The position numbers and the translations under genes were made by a program. 64,000 nucleotides of DNA from Rhizobium gallicum bv. gallicum R602sp (lineage in GTDB: Bacteria; Pseudomonadota; Alphaproteobacteria; Rhizobiales; Rhizobiaceae): the NCBI RefSeq assembly GCF_000816845.1, contig NZ_CP006877.1:2671501-2735500 (forward strand), written 5' to 3'. Positions within the stretch are counted from its first letter, which is position 1. Every line of letters begins with the position of its first letter. A model generated the notes under the pieces. It had not been told where the DNA came from. It did no database searches and saw nothing but the letters and a program-made list of their open reading frames with translations. Of the stretch, positions 54,163 through 63,332 are shown piece after piece.

Positions 54163-55428
54163 TTAGCCGTCCGGTTGGACGACGCCCTCACGATCGAGAT
54201 AGCGCTGATCGATCTCCGGCAACGGTTCGTCGTCGATCGCCGCCTCGAAGGCCTTGAGGCGCTTGTGGATCGACAGAAGCTCGATGATCGTCGTCCAGGA
54301 ATTGACGAGATACTGGAAGGAGTTGCTGACCTGGCCGAAGGCAGTCAGGATCTGCTGATAGATACCATAGGTGATCTTTCCCGCCACGATCGTCGGCACC
54401 AGCATGAAGGTCACGAACAGCGCGTCGGCCTGCAGATAGAAGTAGCGGGCAACATTGAAATAGAGATAGTGGAAATACATCCGAAAATAGTTGCGGCGGA
54501 CGTTCGCAAACAGCTCGTTGACCGTCGGCGGCTGGGCCCGGTCGGCATAATCTTCGCCGTAAACAAGTTCCTTGCGGTAAGCAGCTTCCACGCGCTGGTT
54601 GCGGAAGTTCAATCCCGGCAGCTTGATACCGGCAACGGCGAGAAGCACCGTTCCGAACGCGGACCAGAAGAGCGCCAGCCAGAACAGCGTATGCCCGATT
54701 TCACCGACGATCGGCAGTTCGGAGACGTAACTTGAAAGGGCAAACAGGATCGGCAGGAATACGATGAGCGTCATCACCGAATTGATCAGGTTGATGCCAA
54801 GGCCTTCAAGAATGCTCGAGAAACGCATCGTATCTTCCTGAACACGCTGCGCAGCACCCTCGATATGACGAAGCTTCTCCCACTTGGACATGTAGAAATC
54901 ATTCATGGCCGTTCGCCAGCGAAACACATAATGACTGGTGAAGAAGTCGGTGATGATTGAAACGAACATGCTGAGAAACGCGATCTGCGCAAAGATCAGC
55001 ATAAGGCTATAGAAGTCCCAGACGGTGACTGGGGCCGTTTTCGCCAGCGCATTCTGCAACGTATCACCAAACGGACGGCGCCAGTTGTTGATGGCAACGG
55101 AAATCTGAACCCCGAAATATGTCGCCATGATAATGAGCGCAGAACCCCAAACGGACCAGATCCTCCAAGGATGGTCTTTCGCTCGCAGGTGCCAAAAACC
55201 GCAGAAGAGACCAACGCATATCAGGAAGAAGGCATAAAAAAACAGATTGTCGGGCAAGAGGAAAAAGTCGAGTCCGATTGGAGGCTCCTGCCCCTCGGGA
55301 AGCGGCCCGAAACCAAGAGAAAGTCCCGTCGATTCTCCGACGCCATACCACACGGCGATACAGATAAGTGCCCAGATGGCTACTGACGGGAAGAAGAGTT
55401 TCGGCTGCGGGAAGAAGGAATGGAACAC
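54163..55428 (-). CDS. bacA: peptide transporter BacA (SbmA family)
   Basis: A 421-residue inner-membrane protein of the SbmA/BacA family with seven to eight helices and no ATPase domain. Family blocks: [91 protein letters not shown]. BacA uses the proton gradient to import proline-rich and nodule cysteine-rich peptides and very-long-chain fatty acid precursors, and is needed for legume symbiosis in rhizobia. The start at 55428 has GAACACGAG upstream. Confidence 0.94.
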   Translation of the reverse strand: MFHSFFPQPKLFFPSVAIWALICIAVWYGVGESTGLSLGFGPLPEGQEPPIGLDFFLLPDNLFFYAFFLICVGLFCGFWHLRAKDHPWRIWSVWGSALIIMATYFGVQISVAINNWRRPFGDTLQNALAKTAPVTVWDFYSLMLIFAQIAFLSMFVSIITDFFTSHYVFRWRTAMNDFYMSKWEKLRHIEGAAQRVQEDTMRFSSILEGLGINLINSVMTLIVFLPILFALSSYVSELPIVGEIGHTLFWLALFWSAFGTVLLAVAGIKLPGLNFRNQRVEAAYRKELVYGEDYADRAQPPTVNELFANVRRNYFRMYFHYLYFNVARYFYLQADALFVTFMLVPTIVAGKITYGIYQQILTAFGQVSNSFQYLVNSWTTIIELLSIHKRLKAFEAAIDDEPLPEIDQRYLDREGVVQPDG

Positions 55429-55548
55429 GAGCAGTCGCTTTCCTGAACTGGAATCTTGGGAGTATCAGCTAACTGATTGTGCCGGAAACTATGGCAGTTC
55501 GAAGAAGGCAGCAATGGGTTCGGCCCATTGTTACGCATTTGTAACGGC

Positions 55549-56730
55549 TTATCCCAATCTCTTGATGACGGGAAGCACGAGGGCGGCGCACAGGATGAGG
55601 GCTGCGGCAGCTATAAAGGTCGGCATGGTGAAGCTGCCGGTCTGCTCGGCAATCCAGCCGGCAACGATGGGGCCGATGATCTGGCCGAGACCGAAGGCAG
55701 CGGTCATTGTCGCGAAGATGCGGCGCGCGCTTTGCGGAGCCAGCTTGCGGCCGATCTGCAGCCCGTAGGCGGTGATGGCGAGGAAGGTGGCGCCGAAGAG
55801 AGCGCCGCCGATCAGCGGCGCAATCGAATGCGGCAAAAGCACGGTCGCGAGAACCCCGACCGCCTCCATCAGCAAGGCGGCTACATAGACCCAGCCGAGG
55901 CCAAGCAGATATACCATCGGCCGCCATGCAAAAAGCGCAACGGCTGCCGTGAGCCCAGCGATGAACCAGCAGAGGAATTCGACCGTCTGCCCCGCCGCGT
56001 CCATGCGCGCGATTGTGACGAGGAAGGTCGCGGTGATCACGTAGCCGAAACCGAAGATGCCATAGGAAAGCGTGAGCAGAGCCACCGGCGGCCTCCAGAC
56101 GATCGGCGGCTCCATGCCGGCATTGCCTGAGCGTACCGGCGCCGATGGCAGCAAAAGCCAGACGGCGGAAAAGCTGATTGCCGAAAAGATCGCACCGCCG
56201 ATCCAGTCGGCTCGCCAGCCGGAGGCGCCGGCAAAGATGAGACCGATCAGCATCACCATGACCGAAGAGAGAGCAATGCCAGCACCCGGGCCGCCGAAAT
56301 GCGCCGCCTGAACGTGATCGTTGCCCGCCGCAGCGCCATGACTCAAGACGATCGACGAGGTGAAGATCATCGCAAATGCGCTTGCCAATCCGGCCAGAAA
56401 ACGGATGGTCGCGAAAACCGGAACGGAATTCGTGGCGGCCATGGCGGCAAGCAGTAGCGCGTTGGCCAGAAGCGCCGAGAGCGCGACCTTGCGTTCATGG
56501 CCAGCGACCCAGCTGTAAGTGGCAAGCACGGCGCCCGCGAGATAGCCTGCGAAATTGGCAGAAGCGATGAAGCCTGCATCGGCCGCCGAAAGCGGCACGC
56601 CGCTCATCATCCCGGGCAGGATCGGCGTATAGGAAAACCGCCCGAAGCCCATGGCGGCCGACATCGCGATCATGCCGGCAAGCGCCGTCCGGAAGAGGTT
56701 CACTGGTTCGGTATCGCTACGCACTAACAT
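55549..56730 (-). CDS. MFS permease of the YbfB/YjiJ type
   Basis: A 393-residue membrane protein with 12 helices. The first loop has AMSAAMGFGRFSYTPILPGMM, typical of the YbfB/YjiJ family, and the second half contains GYVITATFLVTIAR and GLQIGRKLAPQSARRIFATMTAAFGLGQIIGPIVAGWIAE. Substrate is unknown. I chose ATG 56730 (MLVRSDTEPVN); an open frame to 56826 overlaps the PadR operator. It is divergent from a PadR gene with palindromic repeats between them. Confidence 0.9.
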   Translation of the reverse strand: MLVRSDTEPVNLFRTALAGMIAMSAAMGFGRFSYTPILPGMMSGVPLSAADAGFIASANFAGYLAGAVLATYSWVAGHERKVALSALLANALLLAAMAATNSVPVFATIRFLAGLASAFAMIFTSSIVLSHGAAAGNDHVQAAHFGGPGAGIALSSVMVMLIGLIFAGASGWRADWIGGAIFSAISFSAVWLLLPSAPVRSGNAGMEPPIVWRPPVALLTLSYGIFGFGYVITATFLVTIARMDAAGQTVEFLCWFIAGLTAAVALFAWRPMVYLLGLGWVYVAALLMEAVGVLATVLLPHSIAPLIGGALFGATFLAITAYGLQIGRKLAPQSARRIFATMTAAFGLGQIIGPIVAGWIAEQTGSFTMPTFIAAAALILCAALVLPVIKRLG

Positions 56731-56822
56731 GCTTGGCTTTATCGCGCTGCACAATGGCAGAGACAAACGAGAAAATCTGATCGATCGATCAATTTCACAA
56801 ATCCTCGGCGTCACTTGAAATG

Positions 56823-56866
56823 ACATATCTTACGATATATGTTTTACGATATAGTGAACGATACAT
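56823..56866. promoter_or_regulatory. PadR operator region
   Basis: ACATATCTTACGATATATGT (56823-56842) is a 20-bp imperfect palindrome. ACGATATA (56846-56853) and ACGATACAT (56858-56866) follow, giving repeated ACGATA units with dyad symmetry. This is the form of PadR-like operators and lies just before padR. Confidence 0.6.
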
Positions 56867-56887
56867 CGAATGACAAAGGAACGAACC

Positions 56888-57478
56888 ATGAGAGGTTTCA
56901 GAGGTAGCGGCATGTTCGGCGAAGCGATGCGGATGGGAATGGGCCGCAAGTTTTCGGCTGGTGATCTTCAACTGGTGCTGCTGGCGTTGCTCGACGAGCG
57001 ACCACGTCATGGCTACGAGCTGATCAAGACCCTGGAGGAGCGCTCGGGCGGCTTTTACGTTCCAAGCCCGGGCGTCATCTATCCGGCGCTGACCTATCTC
57101 GAAGAGACGGAACTGGCGGAAGTCCAGATCGAAGGTGCCAAGAAGCTCTACAAGATCACCGAACGCGGCAGGCAAAAGGTCGAGGAGAATCGCGCCATGA
57201 TCCAGCACACGCTGAACAAGCTCGAGCGCATCGGCGAGAAGATGGCTTTCGTCAACCGCATGTTCGATCCGGATCACCACGGCCGCCACCGCGACGCCGA
57301 GGACGAGGAGGATCTGATGCGCGACAACGGCGACATTCGCGCCGCCCGCACACTGCTTCGCGCCGCACTGAGGATGCGTTACCCGTGGTCGAAAGCCGAA
57401 GCCACCCGCATCGCCGGCATCCTGGAACGCGCCGCCACGGAAATTCTGCAAGGTGGCAAGCCGGAGGCGAAGGGGTAA
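56888..57478 (+). CDS. PadR-family regulator
   Basis: A 196-residue protein. The N-terminal winged helix is at about residues 22-95 (DLQLVLLALLDERPRHGYELIKTLEERSGGFYVPSPGVIYPALTYLEE) and the C-terminal helices form the dimer interface. The N-terminus is Met/Gly/Arg-rich. ATG 56888 has AAAGGA upstream; 56870 is also in frame. Probably represses the divergent MFS permease and itself. Confidence 0.92.
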   Translation: MRGFRGSGMFGEAMRMGMGRKFSAGDLQLVLLALLDERPRHGYELIKTLEERSGGFYVPSPGVIYPALTYLEETELAEVQIEGAKKLYKITERGRQKVEENRAMIQHTLNKLERIGEKMAFVNRMFDPDHHGRHRDAEDEEDLMRDNGDIRAARTLLRAALRMRYPWSKAEATRIAGILERAATEILQGGKPEAKG

Positions 57479-57508
57479 GGCCGGCTTCCCCACAGGCGAG
57501 AGGTTGCC

Positions 57509-57539
57509 AAATCTTGTGCTTGGCCACCAGCCAAGATTT
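57509..57539 (+). repeat. inverted repeat after padR
   Basis: AAATCTTG (57509-57516) and CAAGATTT (57532-57539) are perfect inverted repeats; an alternative inner pairing CTTGG/CCAAG competes. No T-run, so a terminator call is not supported. It lies between the convergent padR and map genes. Confidence 0.5.
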
Positions 57540-57583
57540 AGAGTTCGCTGGTTAAGGTGAAACTACCTCGCGAGAAATCGCCG

Positions 57584-58342
57584 CTAAACCCCGCCATCCG
57601 GCAGCGTCAAAATCAGCGGACCGTTCCGGGTCGCTACCACAGTGTGCTCGAACTGCACGGTCGGGGCTTGCGGGTCGGCGTAGAGCGTCCAGGCATCGTC
57701 GCCGCCTTCGGCCCATGTCGCGCCGAGCGACAAGAAAGGCTCGACGGTAAAAACGAGCCCTTCGGTCATCATCCGCTTTTCGGAAGGATCGGGCCAGGTA
57801 GAAAGCTCGGCCGGCTCCTCGTGCAGCGAGCGGCCGACACCGTGGCTCGCGAGGTTGGCGACCAGTGTATAGCGGTTCTTTGCCGCAAAGGCGCCGACGG
57901 CCTTGCCGATCTTCGCCAGCGGCTCACCGGCCTTCACCTGGTTGAGGCCGACCCAGAGCGCCCGCTTGCCGTCACGGCAGAGCCTCTCGATCTTTGGCTT
58001 GACCGGCGGCACGGTGAAGGAGGCGCCGGTATCGGCGAAAAAACCGTCCTTTTCGGCCGAGACGTCAATATTGATGAGATCGCCCGGGCGGACCATGCGC
58101 GATCCCGGAATGCCATGGGCGATTTCCTCGTTGACGCTGATGCAGGTCGCACCCGGAAACTGATAGCAGAATTCCGGCGCCGAACGCGCGCCCGCATCTT
58201 CCAGGACCTTGCGGCCGATCTGGTCGAGTTCCAGCGTCGTCATGCCGGGCTCGACTGCTGCTGCCATCACCTGAATGGCATTGGCGCAGATGCGGCCGAT
58301 CTCCTTGAGCTTTACCAGTTCGTCGTCGTTTTCGATTACCAT
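57584..58342 (-). CDS. map: methionine aminopeptidase type I
   Basis: A 252-residue Map. Metal ligands: Asp in LINIDVSAEKDGFFADTG (two Asp), His in ASHGVGRSLHEEP, Glu in FTVEPF and Glu in QFEHTVV. It removes the initiator Met from nascent proteins. Compared with the housekeeping enzyme the length is normal. Alphaproteobacteria often have a second map; this could be either. Confidence 0.95.
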   Translation of the reverse strand: MVIENDDELVKLKEIGRICANAIQVMAAAVEPGMTTLELDQIGRKVLEDAGARSAPEFCYQFPGATCISVNEEIAHGIPGSRMVRPGDLINIDVSAEKDGFFADTGASFTVPPVKPKIERLCRDGKRALWVGLNQVKAGEPLAKIGKAVGAFAAKNRYTLVANLASHGVGRSLHEEPAELSTWPDPSEKRMMTEGLVFTVEPFLSLGATWAEGGDDAWTLYADPQAPTVQFEHTVVATRNGPLILTLPDGGV

Positions 58343-58383
58343 CGCTTTTCCCGGCCCGCCGCAAGGCGCAGGCCATTGCGGGT

Positions 58384-59445
58384 TCAGGCCGTGGCTTTCG
58401 CCCCTTCGCCCGTGTCAGTCAATGCCTTTCTGACAAGCGGGGCCACTTTCGTGCCGTAGAGCTCGATGCCCCGCATCACCTGATCATGCGGCATGAGGCC
58501 GATCGCCATCTGCAGCAGGAAGCGGTCGTTCCTAAAGATCTTGTGATGTGCGACGATCTTTTCGGCCACGACCTCCGGGTCTCCGACGAAGAGCGCGCCG
58601 GAAGGGCCGCGCGACATATCGAAATGCGCCCGGCTCGTCGGTCCCCAGCCCCGCTCGCGGCCGATGCGGTTCATGACCTCCGCCTGCGGTCCGTAGAATT
58701 GATCAGCGGCTACATCCGTCGTGTCGGCGATGAAACCGTGGACGTTGATACTGGTCTTCAGCTTTGCCTGGTCCTGCCCTGCCCGGCGCGCAGCCTCGCG
58801 ATAGAGATCGAAAAGCGGCGCAAAGCGGCGCGGCTCGCCGCCGATGATCGCAAGCGCCACCGGCAAGCCGAGCGCACCGGCGCGCGCCACCGATTGCGGC
58901 GTGCCGCCGACAGCGACCCAGAGTGGCAACGGATCCTGCAGCGGGCGCGGATAGACACCGCGGCCGTTGACCGGCGCCCGCAGCTCGCCCTGCCATTTGA
59001 CGGTCTCGCTTTCGCGGAGCGTCATCAGCAGATCAAGCTTCTCTTCAAAAAGCTGGTCGTAGTCTTCGAGGTTGTAGCCGAAGAGCGGAAAGGATTCGAT
59101 GAACGAGCCGCGCCCTGCCATGATCTCGGCACGACCGTTGGAAAGCAGATCAAGCGTCGCAAACTGCTGGAATACGCGAACCGGATCGTCCGAGGAGAGC
59201 ACGGTCACGGCGCTGCTCAGCCGGATATTCTTCGTCTTGACCGCAGCCGCGGCAAGCACAACGGCGGGCGCGGAGACGGCATAGTCGGGCCGATGATGTT
59301 CGCCGAGCCCGAACACGTCGAGCCCCACCTGATCGGCAAGCTCGATCTCCTCGATCAGATGCTTGAGCCGATCGGCCCCCTCCGCACCCTTGCTGCGCTC
59401 AGGGTTCGGATTGACGTCGGCAAAGGTATAAAGGCCCAATTCCAT
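58384..59445 (-). CDS. LLM-class flavin-dependent oxidoreductase
   Basis: A 353-residue luciferase-like monooxygenase (bacterial luciferase fold) that binds FMN/F420-type flavins. Blocks: [59 protein letters not shown] and [30 protein letters not shown]. The start MELGLYTF (59445) is chosen for alignment; 59454 and 59472 are in frame. The 41-bp gap to map suggests they could be co-transcribed. Confidence 0.9.
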   Translation of the reverse strand: MELGLYTFADVNPNPERSKGAEGADRLKHLIEEIELADQVGLDVFGLGEHHRPDYAVSAPAVVLAAAAVKTKNIRLSSAVTVLSSDDPVRVFQQFATLDLLSNGRAEIMAGRGSFIESFPLFGYNLEDYDQLFEEKLDLLMTLRESETVKWQGELRAPVNGRGVYPRPLQDPLPLWVAVGGTPQSVARAGALGLPVALAIIGGEPRRFAPLFDLYREAARRAGQDQAKLKTSINVHGFIADTTDVAADQFYGPQAEVMNRIGRERGWGPTSRAHFDMSRGPSGALFVGDPEVVAEKIVAHHKIFRNDRFLLQMAIGLMPHDQVMRGIELYGTKVAPLVRKALTDTGEGAKATA

Positions 59446-59804
59446 AATCGGCATCCCGTTGAATGTGCCCATGGAGATAAGAAGACAAGCAGCGGAGGGC
59501 AACCGGAAATTCTGGAACGGACCGTTCGATGAAGTTGATGGGCCATTGCCCTGTTCTTGAATGGAAACCTGCACGTCCGCTGGCAGGCTGCAGAGTTTCT
59601 CGGCTTGCGGACGCAAGCCGGCTGGATTCCCGTGCTCGTCACAAGAACAGCCGCGGCACGTCGGCGGGCGAAAAACTCGCATTTCTACTGTAAGATAAAT
59701 CACTTCGCAGCTTCAACGGAATCACTTTCCGAACAGCTTTACAATGATACCGACCGGTCAGGAGAGCAGCGTTCAGCACCGATCTCCTGCTCCATTGCGG
59801 AAAG
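59446..59804. other. 359-bp gap without a supported gene
   Basis: No convincing frame on either strand. On the minus strand a weak promoter, TTGAAG (plus 59711-59716), 17-base spacer, TTACAG (59688-59693), could serve the LLM gene with a long untranslated leader of about 240 bases. No stable hairpin or riboswitch-like structure was recognised. Confidence 0.35.
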
Positions 59805-60272
59805 TCAGATGCGGGCCAGAAGCTCGGCGAGCTGATCGGCAGCCTTGCCCCAGCCTTCGTGGAAGCCCATCTTTTCGTGCTCTTCCTTGTCTTCGGCCCG
59901 CCAATGCAGTGCCTTGGCGGTGTACTTGGTCCGGCCGTTGCCGAGGTCTTCGAGAAGCACCAAGGCGGTCATGAAGGGTTTTTCGGAGGGAACCCAGGCG
60001 CTGGTATAGGCGTCAGTCAGGACGATCTTCTCGTTTTCGACGACTTCCAGATAGACGCCGTGGTTTGGAAATTCCTGGCCTTCCGGGCTGCGCATGACGA
60101 CAAGGCTCGAACCGCCCGGGCGAACGTCGCTTTCGACCTTGGACACGGTCCAGGGGCGCGGGACGAACCATTCCTTCATAAGTTCCGGATCGGTCCAGGC
60201 CTTGAATATCTTTTCGCGCGGGGCATCGAATTCGCGGACGAGAACGAGTTCATGTTTTGCATCGGCAATCAT
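59805..60272 (-). CDS. SRPBCC/AHSA1-domain protein
   Basis: A 155-residue START-like protein. The N-terminal ELVLVREFDAPREKIFKAWTDPELMKEWF and C-terminal GFHEGWGKAADQLAELL are typical of AHSA1/SRPBCC proteins, which bind hydrophobic small molecules. ATG 60272 has AGGAGG 9 bp upstream. It follows the ECF42 gene by 103 bp; genes of this family are often found with ECF42 and DGPF proteins. Confidence 0.9.
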   Translation of the reverse strand: MIADAKHELVLVREFDAPREKIFKAWTDPELMKEWFVPRPWTVSKVESDVRPGGSSLVVMRSPEGQEFPNHGVYLEVVENEKIVLTDAYTSAWVPSEKPFMTALVLLEDLGNGRTKYTAKALHWRAEDKEEHEKMGFHEGWGKAADQLAELLARI

Positions 60273-60375
60273 CTCAGCATTCCTCCTGTTGAACGAAACC
60301 TGTTTTCCATCAGGTTGTTACAAAGACGTGTCGCAATTTGCCGTTCCGACATCGCCCACGATTATTTCTTGAAGT

Positions 60376-61635
60376 TTATTTCGCAACCGGATGTGCCGGC
60401 TCGCTCTGCAGCTTGTCGATCTGCAGGCGGATGTGAGCCGCTTCGGCAGCTGAATTTGCAAGCGCGATCGCGCGGTCGAAGGCTTCGCGCGCCTCCCTCG
60501 CCCGGCCCATCTGCTTCAGCAGGCCGCCGCGCAGGCCATGAAAGTAGAAATAGCCGTCGAGCTTTTCACCGAGCGTTTCGACAAGCCGCAAGGCCTCCTC
60601 CGGTCCCTTAAGCTTCGAAATCGCAACCGCCCGGTTGAGCGTGACGACCGGGGACGGCTGAAGGCGCTCGAGCACGCGGTAGAGCAGATCGATCTCTTCC
60701 CAGTCCGTGTCTTCGGCTCGCTTCGCCCGGGAATGAATAGCCGCAATTGCCGCCTGCAACTGATAGGGTCCGGGCCGGCGGTGGCGGATCGCCTTGTCGA
60801 GCAGATTCAGCGCTTCGTTGATCAAAGCATGATTCCAACGCGAGCGGTCCTGATCTTCGAGCAGTACCAGTTCGCCATTTGCCTCGAAGCGCGCGTCGCG
60901 CCGCGAGATCTGCAGCAGCATCAGCGCCAAGAGCCCCATGATCTCCGGCTCGCCCGGAAAGATGCGAAGCAGGAGGCGGCCGAGCCGGATCGCCTCATCG
61001 CTGAAGGCGGCCGCCTCGCGTTTCGGATCGCCCTGCGAATAGCCCTCGTTGAAGATCAGGTAGATCATCGTCGAGACGATCGAAAGACGCTCCGCCCGCT
61101 CCTCGGGACCCGGCGTCTCGAACGGCACGCCGGCTTTCGCAACGCGTGCCTTGGCGCGGGTAATCCGCTGCTCCATGGCACTTTCGCCGACGAGAAAGGC
61201 GCGCGCGATCTGCGGCACAGAGAGCCCGGAAACGATGCGCAATGCCAGCGCGATCTGCTGGGTGGCAGGCAGGTCGGGATGACAGCAGATGAAGAGCAGC
61301 CGCAGGATATCGTCGCGATAGTTGGATTCGTCCAGCCGGTCGGCAATATCGCTTTCGGCATCCTCCTTGTCGGAGATCAAGTCTTCGTCCGGCAACGCCT
61401 GGGTCTTTGCCTGTTTGCGCACTGCGTCGATACCGCTGTTGCGGCCGACGAAGATCAGCCATGCGGTCGGATCGCGCGGCGGGCCTTTTTCCGGCCAAGT
61501 GCGGATTGCCCGCAGACACGCCTCCTGAAACGCTTCTTCCGCAATGTCGAGATTGCGGAAGTAACGCAGCAGCGCGCCCAGCGCCTTCGGCCGGGCAGCA
61601 GTCAGCGCAACGTCGATCCAGGCGATATCCGTCAT
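60376..61635 (-). CDS. ECF42-type sigma factor with C-terminal TPR-like extension
   Basis: A 419-residue sigma factor. Residues 1 to about 175 are the ECF core (ALLRYFRNLDIAEEAFQEACLRAIRTWP, GLSVPQIARAFLVGESAMEQRITRAKAR). The remaining 240 residues are a DUF6596/TPR-rich domain (HALINEALNLLDKAI, LYRVLERLQPSPVVTLNRAVAISKLKGPEEAL). Family ECF42 has no anti-sigma factor; the C-terminal domain is thought to control it. It overlaps the DGPF gene by ATGA, the standard ECF42 partner. Confidence 0.93.
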   Translation of the reverse strand: MTDIAWIDVALTAARPKALGALLRYFRNLDIAEEAFQEACLRAIRTWPEKGPPRDPTAWLIFVGRNSGIDAVRKQAKTQALPDEDLISDKEDAESDIADRLDESNYRDDILRLLFICCHPDLPATQQIALALRIVSGLSVPQIARAFLVGESAMEQRITRAKARVAKAGVPFETPGPEERAERLSIVSTMIYLIFNEGYSQGDPKREAAAFSDEAIRLGRLLLRIFPGEPEIMGLLALMLLQISRRDARFEANGELVLLEDQDRSRWNHALINEALNLLDKAIRHRRPGPYQLQAAIAAIHSRAKRAEDTDWEEIDLLYRVLERLQPSPVVTLNRAVAISKLKGPEEALRLVETLGEKLDGYFYFHGLRGGLLKQMGRAREAREAFDRAIALANSAAEAAHIRLQIDKLQSEPAHPVAK

Positions 61636-62006
61636 GTCGAGGCTTCTCCGGGCCGGAAAACGTAAAACGGCCGAATTTCATAGGACGTCGAGCCTGGATT
61701 GACCGCCGACAGCTCCTTCGAAAAAGCGATCGCCTCGTCCAGGGTCTCAAAATCAACGACGTAAAAACCGAGAAGCGCTTCCTTGGTTTCCGCGAAAGGA
61801 CCGTCGAGCACGAGCGGTTCTTCCTTGCCCTTGCGCACGGTGGTCGCCGCCGTCGTCGGCATCAGCCGGCCCGTCGGACCGAGCCTTCCAGCCTGAGCAA
61901 CGGGGGCCTGCACGGCATGGAGCTTCGCCATGACGGCGTCTTCCTCCTCCTTGGACCAGGAGAAAACGGTCTCTTCATTGGCATAGCAAAGGATTGCGTA
62001 AAGCAT
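61632..62006 (-). CDS. YCII/DGPF-domain protein
   Basis: A 124-residue protein with the YCII-like fold and the DGPF motif in LVLDGPFAETKEALLGFYVVD. Genes with this domain sit next to ECF42 sigma factors and are their likely targets. ATG 62006 has GAGGAG upstream; the stop overlaps the ECF start (ATGA), so they are coupled. An open frame extends upstream into the TetR remnant and is not real. Confidence 0.92.
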   Translation of the reverse strand: MLYAILCYANEETVFSWSKEEEDAVMAKLHAVQAPVAQAGRLGPTGRLMPTTAATTVRKGKEEPLVLDGPFAETKEALLGFYVVDFETLDEAIAFSKELSAVNPGSTSYEIRPFYVFRPGEAST

Positions 62007-62146
62007 CTTCCACTCCTCTTCCTCAATGACGAAGAAGTAACCCGGTATCCGACAGGACGCAGCAAAAATTATCGTTGAGAAGATCGGCAAGCCGTATGGT
62101 GAAAGACCCGTGAGCGCGGGCAGCAGCGTTGCCGCACCGGCCATGT

Positions 62147-62708
62147 TCAAGACGTGATCAATCGCTTCGCCATCTGATCCAGCGCCCGCTTGAAAAGGCC
62201 TTGTCATCGAGCGCACGCGACAGCACAAGAGCCGCCTGTATTCCAAGCACGGCGTTCTCCGCCGTCGCCCTCGCCTCGTTGGCCGGGCGGCCGCTGCGGA
62301 CAAGGGCACCGGCGAGCGCATCGATCCAGCGCTGGAAATAGCCGTTGATGGTGGCCGCAAATCGATCACGGGTTTCATCCAGCGCGAAGGCGCCGACCAG
62401 GCAGATACGGCCGCCGGAGCGGAAATAGGCGTCGGCGTTCTTCCACATTGCCGCGATCGCTTCGGCAGGATCTTCGCGGCGCAGGGCTCGTAAACGAATT
62501 GTTCGAACCAAGTGTCGACATCGGCGAGTACGGCGGCTGCCATCTCTTCCTTTCCACCGGGAAAGAAGTGATAGAGGCTGCCCTTGCCGATGCCAGTCCG
62601 CTCAGTGATCCGGCTCAGCGTCGCTCCTTCGAAGCCCAGCTCGCGGAAGATTTCCGCAAGCAGCGGCACCACGTCAGCGCGTTCGTAGAGCGTTCTCAGA
62701 GCTGCCAC
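62147..62708 (-). pseudogene. frameshifted TetR-family regulator
   Basis: The N-terminus is a normal TetR DNA-binding domain (EIFRELGFEGATLSRITERTGIGKGSLYHFFPGGKEEM). After VYEP the frame is lost: the sequence continues in another frame as LRREDPAEAIAAMWKNADAYFRS and the rest of the ligand domain. A further shift is needed near 62190 to reach the natural end ALDQMAKRLITS, stop at 62147. The first defect is equivalent to one missing C in a C-run. It is either a pseudogene or homopolymer sequencing errors. It lies 6 bp after DUF1348, probably the same operon. Confidence 0.72.
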
Positions 62709-62714
62709 CTTCCT

Positions 62715-63176
62715 TCAAAGACCAAGGTCGGAGGGGCCGGGATGATCATCTGGCCGCCGGCCGAGCGGCCAGTGGAATTTGCGGTCCGATTCCTTGATCG
62801 GCAGATCGTTGATGCAAGCGAAACGCCGCTGCATCAAGCCCTCTGCATCGAATTCCCAGTTCTCGTTGCCGTAGGAGCGAAACCAGTTGCCGCTGTCGTC
62901 ATGCCACTCATAGCGCACGGCAATGCGGTTCTCGCCGAAGGTCCAGAGCTCCTTGATCAGGCGATAATCCAGCTCCTTTGCCCATTTGCGCGCAAGGAAC
63001 GCAACAATCTCGGCGCGGCCGTTTATGAATTCCGCCCGGTTCCGCCAGCTGCTGTCCGGCGTATAGACGAGCGATACCCTTTCCGGATTGCGGCTGTTCC
63101 AGCCGTCTTCTGCCATGCGGATTTTCTGCGTTGCGGTTTCCAGTGTGAAAGGCGGGACGCGTGCACTCGTGATCAC
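62715..63176 (-). CDS. DUF1348 (SnoaL-like/NTF2-fold) protein
   Basis: A 153-residue NTF2-fold protein of DUF1348. Blocks: [57 protein letters not shown] and [29 protein letters not shown]. No enzyme activity is proven. The first start is GTG 63176, but the AGGAGG site overlaps it so closely that a slightly later start is possible. It is followed by the TetR remnant. Confidence 0.88.
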   Translation of the reverse strand: MITSARVPPFTLETATQKIRMAEDGWNSRNPERVSLVYTPDSSWRNRAEFINGRAEIVAFLARKWAKELDYRLIKELWTFGENRIAVRYEWHDDSGNWFRSYGNENWEFDAEGLMQRRFACINDLPIKESDRKFHWPLGRRPDDHPGPSDLGL

Positions 63177-63332
63177 CTCCTGTACTGATGAGAATGCATT
63201 GTACCATTACAGAATTGGCAACGAGCCCTGCTGCGCATTTCATCCCCTGATAGAGATTGGCGATACGCCCACGCTTTTGACGCATTTCGTCTATTTGTTT
63301 CCTGCTGCAGTGCACGGTCGAGAGAGGGAACC

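Noticed and set aside
61632..62708. 358-residue open frame apparently fusing TetR and DGPF domains
   Set aside because: It results from frame loss in TetR; the middle part is nonsense and DGPF has its own start and ribosome site at 62006.
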